Of a stretch of DNA of 64,000 bases, positions 34,501 to 46,500 are shown in pieces. Numbering within the stretch: position 1 is the stretch's first letter; each line of letters begins with the position of its first letter. The notes under the pieces were generated by a model. That model was not told where the DNA came from. It ran no database searches and worked only from the letters and a program-made list of their open reading frames with translations. Where the stretch lies: contig OY755039.1 in the NCBI GenBank assembly GCA_963576565.1, positions 140,305,369-140,369,368 of the forward strand. Direction: 5' to 3'. Both the position numbers and the translations under genes were made by a program. The DNA is from Aspidapion aeneum. Lineage: Eukaryota; Arthropoda; Insecta; Coleoptera; Brentidae.

Positions 34501-37500
34501 TAATTTCTGGTTTTTTAATTCCTTCAGAAACTGTTTTTGAATAATTTATCAATCTAAAAATATAAAATTATTCTACTACATATTTTAATTAGACATAAAT
34601 AAAAATAGACAAACCGTAGAGCTTCCAGTGAATTCAATCATGTTCTTATTATGTTTCGCTGTAGCAATATGTTCTTTTAGAGAAGCCATTCTGGATAAAA
34701 TTCTCACATTGCATGCTTTGCAATGGGCATTACATCCATCCTGTGCTTTGCAAAGCCAAGTGGAAAATAATGGGTTCTGTTCCCATTCTGCTCGATACGT
34801 TTGTTCATAAGCCCGCTTCATAATTTTCACATTAAAAGCAATTTTACACTGCGTCACTATTCAATAAAAAGCGAAAACCCTGTGGCGATTAAAATAAATT
34901 CGTCAACTGACCGTCAGTTGTCGGGCCGGGGAAATACAACGGTGAACCACCATAAGGCATAAGCATTATGGGGAATCACCGACAAAAAAGCAGGCAAAAC
35001 AACCAAATGAATAAAAATACAAAATTCGTTACAGGTCTACCAACATAGAAATTAACGTAAATGCCTCACTAAAATAACTTTTACAATAAATAGGGACCTA
35101 TTGAAATTGTGCCGGGCACTATATTAACAGTTTCGCATTACAAACTGACAGTTGATCTTTCAAAATTGACATACCAAAGTCGAATTTATAAATCTCGTCG
35201 TTTATTTTCCATTAATAGTGGCGTCACTATTAAATCCGGCTCGTATAATACACAAAGGCCTAATTTTGAAAGGACACAGCTGTTCTTATAATGAGAAACT
35301 GTCAATATAGTGCCCGGCACAATTTGTGCCTGGCACTATTGCAATAGGTCCCTATTATTGTTAATGGTATTTTTACATTATTAAAAATAAAAGTTGTGTA
35401 TTAAAATCTGCCAAAATCTACTAAAGAAAATTTGTCTACTAAAATTTTCTGAAAAAGGGTGAAAATCTACCAAAAAAGTAGAAATCTACTAAATGTGGCA
35501 ACGCTGCGTTTAAGTAAGTTACAGGCAGTCTTGCCAGATTTAAAGGTTCTCCTTCAATATAAAGGGTTTTAAATAAAAAAATTTACTATTGAAGGATTAA
35601 AGGTTTTTATCCGAATTTGAAGGATTTTTAGGCAAAGTTATATATTTTGCAAATATTCCAATATTCTTACCAAACTTAACTTATGTAGGTAAATTTAAAT
35701 ACTTTATTTTTAATTTTGGTTTTTATAATTCATGATTTAAGTTATAAATTTTTTATTTGTTTGTTTTTTTCTTCCATTTTTATTTAAAAAATTTGTTTTT
35801 GTTGTTTGCAATATGTTCGGTTTCCATAAAAAACCTCTTTATTTTTCTTTTATTTTTGAATTTTACTTTTATTTTTTCCTATTTTTCATGGACTAAAATT
35901 TTATCTTGAACATAAAATTATTAGTCTTAAATTTATATTAATCCTAAGTAAATGGGTCAACTATTAGTTATTATAAAATTTACCTAAAGCAAAATTGCAT
36001 TAACATGCGAGAATTAAACGCAAAAAATGTAATTTCTATTCTAAATTTAAGAATTATCATTTTATTTCTTATTTCTTTATTTTTATATACTTTGGCACTA
36101 CAAGCGTCCTCTATCGTGTTTTTCACATATCCATAAAATTTAAAATATAGTGATATGGTTTCCTATAGAGGGTGAAGTGCTGTGCGCATGTGCAAAAAAA
36201 CTGCAAGCGCAGGATTGAGAGAAAAAGTGTGCTGCGCGTCGCCATGCCTAGAAAACGACAACCTTAAAATTTAAATTTAAAAAATAGTGAAAATTCACTT
36301 TAAAATTCCGCAAATAATTAAAATTATCGTGCCATCATCCTGTTGGAACTTCAAGCCACATAGCTCTTATGGAAAGGTGCACTTGCACTTTGGAACTTCA
36401 AAACAGCGGTAAGTCCCTCTCCATGAGGCTATATCACCATTTTGTTTCTCTTTCAAATTTACCCTACAATTTTTAAATTATTTACTTTCTCTAGTTAAAT
36501 GAATTTTTTGCGCCAATGTTAATTATAGTCCACTGTATCTACCAAAACCCAATCTGAGCCATCGGAGTGCTACATACATATTTTGGTATAAAGTTTTATG
36601 GTTTGGTGTCAACTGCCCACCCGTTACTGCTTTGAAGGATATGAAGGGTTTTTGTCACTCAGTTGAAGGAAAGTCGTCAGAAAAACTGGCAACACTGGTT
36701 ACAGGGCTTTACACAGCAGCACGCCTTTCAAATTAGTACCGGAATTTCGCGTCGAGAGGGCGACTTACAACAGCACCCTCTCACGGCTGTTGTCGCTTAC
36801 TAACCGGAATATACAGCAGGCCCATCTACCAACTGTTGTTCTGGTTTCTGGTATTAAGTAAATTTACTCGGCTCATTCTTTGTTCGTTGGGTTCGGTTCT
36901 CTGTCTTATATATTTATCGGTTTCATAACCTTCTACGTCTTCCGATACCCAACCTCCACTCGTTTCTGTTTGCCCATAATTCATCATCTAGGCCTCTTAT
37001 TCTTATTTCACTATCTATTCCTTCTCTCCAGCTTCTCCTTGGCCGTCCTCGTTTTCTTCGGCCAGTTGGTTTCCATTGTAGTATTTGTTTAGGTAGTCTT
37101 TCATCATTCATTCTTTGTACATATCCGTACCACACCAGTTGTTTTGTTCTTATATCATCCACTAAAGTACGTTCACCCACTGTCATAATTTCTCTTATTC
37201 TTTGATTTGTAACTCTTTCTCTTTTTGATTTCCCTGCTGCTCTTCTCCATTTTTTTCTGTTCTATCCTTGATTGGCCATACTTCTGAGCCGTATGTAATA
37301 ATACTTTTTACAATGGTGTTATATATAAGCTTTTTGTTATGTTTTGATATACTTTGGTCCCAAATTATTCCATTTAATAAAGTTATTGCTTTTCTTCCTT
37401 GTACGTTTCGATCTTTTATAGCTTTGTCTAGTGTTCCGACAGCTGTAATTTTTAGACCTAAGTATTTATACTCATCACAGGACTGAATTCGCTGCCCGGT

Positions 37501-40500
37501 ATTTAAGAGTAGATCCTGTTTCATTCCACCGATACACATATACTCTGTCTTATTGAGATTAACCTCTGGTCCCCACTTATTGTACTCTTCTATTAGTTTT
37601 CGTGTCATGTATTCGAGGTCGTCATAATCCTGAGCCACTACTATCTGATCATCGGCGAAACATAAAGTATACAAGGTGGTTTTTTCCAACGGAATTTCCA
37701 TGTTTTGGCATTTTCTCTTCCATACTTTAAGGACTTGTTCCAAGTATATCTTGAAGAGCGTAGGCGAGATACAGCAACCTTGTTTAAGACCTTTATTTAC
37801 TTGAAAGCCTTTGGTTAGTTTTGCTTTTATTTTAACTTTTGCCTTACTATTGCGGTATAACTCTTTGATTGCCTTAATTAGTTGTACGCTTATGTTTGTG
37901 TTTTTAACTAAAAGTTCAATTAACTTAATTTAAAATCAGGATTAATCGTGTCTAGCAAGCCAAGTAATTTTGTTTATCTTGTATTGTAGCTAATTGTCAA
38001 AGAATTTAATTGCTAGGTAGAATTAAAAAGAAGGTTACGTTTTCTACAGCGGTAGACTAGCGCAGATCCTAACTTTTGGGAGGAGTTTCAGCGAAACTGG
38101 ACCTTCTATCGAAAAAAGTTCAATAAAAAAGTTCAAATACTATTTTTGGCTCTCGCTACAAAAAAATCAATGAAAAACACTTTTTTGTATCGAATCAATA
38201 CCAAGTATTTTTTCTTTTTCAGCATTTCTCGAAAGTAATGGAACTCAACGCTAACGAAAAAGGCGTCATTTACTTTACGCTAGGGTCCCTAGTTCAAACA
38301 GAAACTTTACCTGAAAAAATGGTTCAAGGCATGTTCAATGCATTTTCAAGACTGCCCTACAAAGTTTTGTGGAAGGCAAGAAAAGAAAAGTTCTCGAACA
38401 ATTTGACAATTCCAGAAAACATCCATTTCGAATGGTGGATGCCACAACTTGATATTTTGTGTAAGTGCCCACTAAGCACAAAATCGTAAAAAACGTTAAA
38501 TAAATGTTGAAAAAAATTTGTTTTTTTCTAACACAAATTTGTGTTAAAATTAAGTCAACTTTTGACATTAAAAAAACATGTAGAAAATCCTAACGAAAAT
38601 TTCATGTAAAAGCATTACCAAAAATATATTTCTTAATAACGTTAAGAAACCATAATTTCACTAACATTAAAAATAATACCATCAATATCGTTATTTTCAT
38701 AATGTTTTTCCTAGATCTCACTTCTAACGTTGAATTTAAGATATATGAAGCTAATAAATGTTTTGTTTTTTAAACATTAAAAAAATATATACTGTTACAA
38801 ATTTAAGTTATTTAAATTTTATAATTGGAATTTATTTAGGTTTAGTGTAGTATTAGGTCGATTTATTTTAAGGTTGTATTCTTAGTCTAGGTTTTAGTTG
38901 CGTTGTCTGTGGTTTGCGGTCGCGGTAGTGCGGGAACTTTCCGGACGTCGAAGGCTGCCGGAAAGTTCGAGAGAGATGGACGATCCTATATATATGGCCG
39001 GGGTCGCGCACCAGGAGAGTCACCGATAACGTGCTGTAGGGTCGTGAGATTAACACGAAGTTAATAGACCGATTATAGTAGTGAATTATTAGCAAGTTAT
39101 TACTAAGTTTAAGTGCGTGTTTTTGTACATAATTTGTCGAAATAAATTGACGTATCGTTTTCAACAATTGCGAGTTTTAATTTGTCGTTGTGAACCCGTA
39201 ACAATTGGTGTCAGAAGTGAGATTAAAAAAAAATAAATAGTGCAAAGACTATCCTTACACAGTACCACCGGCTAGGACAATTAAAAAGAAGAACAGTAAG
39301 TGATTTTGCCAGAATATTCGGAACTGAATAGTGCAAAGACTACCCTTACATATTACCACCGGATAGGACAATTGGACAAAAAAACAGTAAGTGATTTTTC
39401 TAGAATATTCGAAGAAGTTCGATATTGTTTTATTCAAAAACTAAAAGAGATATTTAAGAACCGACTTCGACATTAACTTTACAGTCCAAAAATTGATAAT
39501 TAGAGAGATTTTCTAGAATATTCTATAACATTCTACGACGTTCTATTCAAAAACTAGAAGAGATATACAAATACCGACTTCGACATTAGATTAGTAATTT
39601 TAAAAGTAAGAATCAGAAAGAATTTCTAGAACATTTCATCACTTTCTACGACGATCTATTCGAAAACCAGAAGAAATATCCAAAAAGAGACTTCGACATT
39701 AGCTTAGTAATTTCAAAAGTAAGAACTAAAAAGAATTTCTAGAAGATTCCATAACATTCTACGACGTTCTATTTAAAAACTAGAAGAGATATACAAATAC
39801 CGACTTCGACAGTAGCTTAGGTATTTTAAAAGTAAGAATTAGAAATTATTTCTAGAATATTCCATAACATTCTACGACGGTCTATTCGAGAACCAAAAGA
39901 GATAATCAAAAAGTGACTTCTACATTTGCCTAGTAGCAGAAAGAGTAGCATTTACCAGTATATTCCAGAACATTCCATTAGGTTCTATTTAAGAATTGGA
40001 AGAGATATTGAAAAACCGACTTCGACATTCGCTTTATGGCCCTAAAATAGACGTTTTAAGTGATTTATCAGGAAGTTGATGCTTACTAGACAAGGATCGG
40101 CAAAGATGGAAGATCTAACTAAAATGATGCAGGCTCTAGCAGCTCAAATGGCTCAAAACCAGAACGATATAAGACAGACCATTGAGCAAAATCAGGACAA
40201 TATGAGACAGACCATTGAACAAAACCAGGGCGATATGAAACGGACCATGGACGACATGAAGCAGACCATGGAACAAAACCAGAACGACATGAAACAGACA
40301 TTTCAGCAAAGATTAGATGGCATTCAAGAAAACTTCGATCAAATAAAGAGCAACTCTGAACAGCTGAGAGAGGAGTTCAAGATAGCAACCGAAGACCTTA
40401 AGGAAGACATAACTCATAGAATGCAGAATGTAGAAGAAAAAGTGGAGACCAAACTACAGAATGTTAGAGAAGAAGTTTTTCAAACCATGGAAGAAAAATT

Positions 40501-43500
40501 CCAGGACGTGTCAAAACAGCTTATACAGCTCCAAAAAGAACACAACAAAATGAAAGCTCAGGGATGTGTTGTGAATTCCAACCAAAACATTAAGCCTCCA
40601 AATTTTGATGGTACGTCTTCCTGGTCTACCTACAAACAACAGTTTGAAGCTGCCGCCGCTGCAAATGGTTGGGATGATGAGGAAAAAGCTAGAGCATTGT
40701 TAGTAGCTCTACGAGAACCTGCTCTGGGACTTTTACGGTCCATTCCAGTCGAACAAAAACAGAATTATAACGCTTTAGTGGCAGCGTTAGAAAGAAGATA
40801 TGGAGATGAACATTTACGAAATTTGCATTGGTCAGAATTAAATATTCGCCAACAAAGAGCAGGGGAGTCATTACAAGAGTATGAAGCAGATATCAGGAGG
40901 CTGATGTACTTGGCTTACCCAGAAATGCCAGAAAATTACAGAGATCCCTTCACGGTAGATCACTTTATTAACGGCTTGCGAGACACGGACTTAGCAAAAT
41001 TACTACGTCGAGAACGCTTCCATAACAGCAGTGAAGTGTTGATTCGAGCCCTTGAAATTGAATCATCAAATAATATGTCCAGGCCAATAGTAAGAGGTGT
41101 TTCAATTCAGGAGGGAGAAGAAATTAGCACTGGAGATGAGGTCAACTTAAAAACGCTAAACCAACTGTTTCAATCACTGATAGAGAAGATTGATTCTTTG
41201 AAAGAAAGTAGACGATCCCCTCCAAATGTAAAGTGTTTCAGATGCGGACGTACAGGGCATATTCAACGCGATTGTCGTGTCCAAATGAGGTCTCGCTCAC
41301 CATCTAGTGGGACAGAATACCGAAGAAGAGATCAGGAAAAACTAAAACTAGTCAACGCAGAGGGGCGGGTGTTGGCTAATGGGAATTTAGCCCCCAAAAT
41401 TTACTTTATCAAGAGCTTAAAACATACTGCTGACAGTCTTAACATCGACGGACTTATTAATGGAAGAAAAGTTAATATAACAGTAGACACTGGTGCTGCC
41501 ATATCATTGCTTAAGTTCAAAATTGCAACGAGATATAAAATTCGACCAACAGAAAAGAAAATAACACTTAAATCTGTGACTGGAGAATCCGCCGACGTGT
41601 TGGGGCAGACAGACATAGACCTACAGCTGGGGAGGTTGAAGATTCGTCACTCGGTATTAGTTGCAGACATAGAAGACGAATTTATTTTGGGAATGGACCT
41701 GATAAGTAAACATGGATTTGCGTTTGATAATAAACTTAATACCCTAAGATTTGGGAACGAAGAGTTCATTTTGTCAAATAGTCACATCAATAAAGAACCA
41801 ATAAAGGTGGTGGCAGTATGCACAACAAGACTAGTCGGTAACAGTGAGACCATAATTTTTGGGAGGCTAGAAAGTAAAACATCAAGCTGCGTCGGACTCA
41901 TAAGCCAACAAAACACACCCAACACCTACCTCGTTGCAAAATCACTAGTTAAAACCGATAAAGACATCCCGATTAGAGTCGCCAATATTTTCCCAAATAG
42001 TGTCAAAATTAATAAGGGGGAGGTGGTAGCATTATTTGAACCAGTACAGAAAGTAACAAGATGTGAAGAGCCAACTTCCGAGGATACAAGCAAGTTACCA
42101 ATGGAGGTACTTCAGCAATTTGAGTCAACTTGGCAACATCTCACTCCAGAAGAATATAGTAAAGCGAGAGAGTTTATAGAAGAACAAAGTAATATCTTCG
42201 AAACTAGGAGTAGTTCGGGACGCACAAACCTTATTCAACATGCTATCAACACTGGCGATGCCCAACCGATAAGACAACCCCCAAGAAGACTACCAATGGC
42301 CAAGCAAGAAGAAGTTCACAATCTCATTAATAAAATGCTCAGCGACGGTGTTATTGAAGAGTCATCAAGTCCTTGGTCATCTCCTGTGGTGTTGGTCACT
42401 AAAAAGGATGGAAGTACTAGATTTTGTGTCGACTACAGGAAACTTAACGATGTGACCAAGAAAGATAGTTACCCACTGCCAAGAATAGACGACACATTAA
42501 CAACGTTGGCAGGATCATATTGGTTTTCTACTCTTGACCTGAAAAGTGGGTATTGGCAAGTAGGAATCTTTGAAAGAGATAAAGAGAAGACTGCATTCTC
42601 TGCTGGAAGTGGACCCCAGCTACATTTGAAAGACTAATGGAAGTCGTTCTACGAGGCCTTACTTGGAAAAACCTGCCTGGTCTATTTGGATGATGTCATA
42701 GTAATGGGGAAATCATTTCAAGAACATCTAGATAATTTACGAGAAGTATTCTCAAGAATCAGGAACGCAAATCTTAAATTAAACTCAAAGAAATGTTTTC
42801 TGTTCCAAGAAAAAGTTGAGTTCCTGGGTCACGTCGTTTCCCGAGAAGGCATCCATACCGACGAAAAGAAGCTACAAGCAATAAAAGAATGGCCTCAACC
42901 TCGTGACAAACATGAATTGAGAAGCTTTTTGGGTCTGTGTACATACTACAGGCGATTTGTAGAAGGATTCGCCAAAATAGCGTCTCCGTTACATAGACTT
43001 ACAGAAGATAAAGCTTCTTACAAATGGAATACCGAATGTGACCAGGCATTTAGAAGACTAAAAGCAGCATTATGTTCTAGTCCGATTCTTGCATATCCCA
43101 TTCCAAAAGGAAAATTCATATTAGATACTGATGCGAGCAACGATGGCATAGGAGCAGTACTCTCCCAAGTACAAGATGGAGAAGAACGGGCCATCGAATT
43201 TTTCAGCAAGAAGCTATCCAAACCAGAGAGAAATTATTGTGTTACTAGAAAGGAGCTCCTAGCCATAGTTAAATCCGTAGATCACTTTCACAAATATCTC
43301 TACGGACAAGAGTTTCTGATTAGAACGGATCATGCTGCGTTACAGTGGCTCATGAAAATGAAACAACCTGAGGGGCAAGTCGCGAGATGGATAGAAAAGC
43401 TACAACAATACCATTATCAAATTAAGCACCGAGCAGGAAAGGTGCATAATAATGCAGAAGCATTGTCCAGAAGACCTTGCCCCGAGGATTGTAAACATTG

Positions 43501-46500
43501 CAGGAAAATTGACCAGAAAGAAGGAATTACCTACGTGCGCCAGATAAAGTTAGAACCAGATGAAGAATGGATGTCGGCTTCGATTAGAACCACACAACTT
43601 AACGACAAAGATGTAGGACCTATCTTGCGATTGAAAGAAGAGAACAAGCCACGACCATCATGGCAAGATATCGCAAACCAAGGGGTGATATTTAAATCAC
43701 TGTGGGCACAATGGGATTCACTGATAGTAGAAGAAAACATCCTTAAACGTGCCTGGGAAAGTGCCGATGGCCTTACTGTGATTAATCAAGTAGTGGTTCC
43801 TAGGAGCATGGTAGACCATATAATGGCCGAATGCCATGGTGGAAAATCAGGCGCGCACCTAGGCATAAATAAAACCATGGACAAAATTCGAAACCGATTT
43901 TATTGGGTCAATTACGTTCAAGATGTGAAAAACTGGTGCCGCCGATGTTCGACTTGTGCAGCCAGCCAAGGTCCCAAAACAAGGTCCAGAGGTCAAATGA
44001 AACAATATAACGTAGGTCTGCCATTCGAACGCATTGCTATTGATGTGGCCGGACCATTTCCAGAAACTAAAAAGGGCAACAAATACATCCTTGTTGTCAT
44101 GGATTATTTTAGCAAATGGCCAGAAGTTTTTGCTTTGCCTAACCAAGAGGCCGCTACAGTTGCAGAAGTTCTGGTAAATGATGTTTTCAGCCGATTTGGC
44201 ATTCCTTTGGAACTACATTCAGATCAAGGAAGAAACTTTGAATCAAAGCTCTTCCAGAATCTCTGTGACCTTTTAGGAATACATAAAACACGGACTACGG
44301 CTTTGCATCCGCAGTCAGATGGCATGGTTGAAAGATTTAATAAAACAATAGAAGAACATCTTTGCAAAGTTGTTGATGAGCACCAAACAGATTGGGACCA
44401 ATATATTCCATTGTTTTTGATGGCCTATAGAACCGCCATTCATAATACGACAGGAGCTACTCCATCTAGTATCCTGTTTGGTAGAGAACTGCGTTTACCA
44501 TGTGATATCATGTTTGGTTCACCTGAAGAAGCACACTTAGAGGTTAATGACTATGTCGAACGTTTAAGGCAAAAGCTGCATGATATCCATGAAGTGGTTA
44601 GAGAGCGAATAGAAATAGCCAGTGACCGCATGAAAGCGAGATATGACCTGAAAGCAAACTCTTCAGGGTTCAAAGAGAATGATCAAGTCTGGCTATACAA
44701 TCCTCAACGCAAGAAAGGAAGATCACCTAAGTTGACACCACCATGGGAAGGGCCTTATAAAGTTGTTAAGAGAATTAATGATGTAGTCTACCGAATCCAG
44801 AGAAGCCCGAAGTCCAAGATGAAAGTTGTTCATCTAGACAGACTAAAACCTTACCTGGGAAATGTTGATCGAGACGATCAAACCTGAAGAGGAGGATAGT
44901 GTTACAAATTTAAGTTATTTAAATTTTATAATTGGAATTTATTTAGGTTTAGTGTAGTATTAGGTCGATTTATCTTAAGGTTGTATTCTTAGTCTAGGTT
45001 TTAGTTGCGTTGTCTGTGGTTTGCGGTCGCGGTAGTGCGGGAACTTTCCGGACGTCGAAGGCTGCCGGAAAGTTCGAGAGAGATGGACGATCCTATATAT
45101 ATGGCCGGGGTCGCGCACCAGGAGAGTCACCGATAACGTGCTGTAGGGTCGTGAGATTAACACGAAGTTAATAGACCGATTATAGTAGTGAATTATTAGC
45201 AAGTTATTACTAAGTTTAAGTGCGTGTTTTTGTACATAATTTGTCGAAATAAATTGACGTATCGTTTTCAACAATTGCGAGTTTTAATTTGTCGTTGTGA
45301 ACCCGTAACAATACTATAGGCAGTGCCCTCTATAGTATAGCAGTCCCACTACCTGAACATCGCCATTAGTTGCGTTTCGCTGCAAGTTGATACGAGTCGG
45401 TAGCAAAGACGCTTTTTGTAATTTTGGTTCAAATATTTGCATTTTGCAGAAACAAACATGGCAAATTTAAAGCACAATTATTAATATTGATAAAACATAT
45501 TTGGATCGGAATATTACTCCAGTTGTGTGGGAAAGATGGTATAGTTAAAGAACAACAAATGTCTATGCAGTGATCTAAATGAAACACCACAAAATCAGGT
45601 AAGAAAAAGTAAACAAAAGAAAAAAAATGGTTTTGTATGAAATATTGCATACCTATAGGTAATCAGACAGGGAATGCGACAATTCACCGCGGACGATTAG
45701 CCGCCGGACTTTAAGCCGCGTATTCATTTGAGGCAGCATTTTATAATAATAATAAATCGTCTACATAGGCGCAGCGAATGCTTTGTTTGCATTCATGCTA
45801 AAGTGAATACGCGCGTTGAAATTGTTTGCCTTGTATTCACTTAAGCATGAATTGGTTGGCCTCGTAGCGAGGCACTTCCTACAAAATTATTGTTTACATA
45901 GAATTTTAAATTTTATTTTCAGAAGCTACGAGCCGAAGTGCCTTTACTGAGTGTCAAGTTCACGAAAACCTCGACGGACTGTTGCTGCCCTGCGTTTCCA
46001 AAATAGAAGAATTTTATTTACATTATTTATGTTACCTTATCTTTAGAGATATTTGAAAAAAATATATTTTTTCATTGTTAAAAAAACATTTATTTTTCAA
46101 TGTTAGAAAAAAATTTCTTTTTCACTGTTAAAAATCATTATTTTTTTAACGTCCGAAAAGCACTTAAAAAAACGTTATAAAAACATAAGATTATTTTTCT
46201 AACGTCAGAAAACGGGTTATTAAGCTTCTTTTTCACTATGAATCTAACGTTAGAACTAACATCCAACCTAACGTTATGTTTTTAACTTATACATTATTTT
46301 GACGTTATTAAAATGTTTTTGTGTTTAGTGGGTGATGACGTGATGACCCTTAAGTTATTAGTGCATAATAAACACATTTTGGTTTATCCTCGATGTATCG
46401 GGAGCCTGTTATTATTTGCCTGCAAATCCGCTGTTTTGGACGGCCGCGTCCTAGAAGGAAGCATCGCGTGGATTGTTTGCATGTCGTGTGTTGCATTGAT

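Larger units (their letters stand above)
34265..35506 (-). mobile_element. hAT transposon remnant with perfect 8-bp duplication
   Basis: Ends CAGCGTTGCCACAT and ATGTGGCAACGCTG, flanked on both sides by CGTTTAAG (34257-34264 and 35507-35514). It lies in UGT intron 4, 37 bases after exon 4, holds part of a transposase on the minus strand and a nested MITE. Confidence 0.95.
38793..45310 (+). mobile_element. Ty3/Gypsy LTR retrotransposon, full length, no env
   Basis: 6518 bp with two 411-bp LTRs, 4-bp duplication ATAC on both sides, primer site, polypurine tract and gag-pol. It sits in UGT intron 5 in the same orientation as the gene. One LTR mismatch indicates recent insertion. No envelope gene follows integrase. 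The pol region is broken inside reverse transcriptase. Confidence 0.97.
38468..46332. mobile_element. Older inverted-repeat element that received the Gypsy insertion
   Basis: Left end CCCACTAAGCACAAAA, right end TTTTTGTGTTTAGTGGG. AACGTTA-type motifs crowd 38500-38750 and 46150-46310. Without the Gypsy element it would be about 1.35 kb. Ends resemble those of 21112-22082. It starts seven bases after UGT exon 5. Confidence 0.6.

Noticed and set aside
36880..37092. Hydrophobic plus-strand frame resembling a membrane protein
   Set aside because: Antisense of the LINE tail GRRKRGRPRRSW region.
38868..39167. 99-residue minus-strand frame, identical at 44975-45274
   Set aside because: It is duplicated only because it lies antisense in both Gypsy LTRs.
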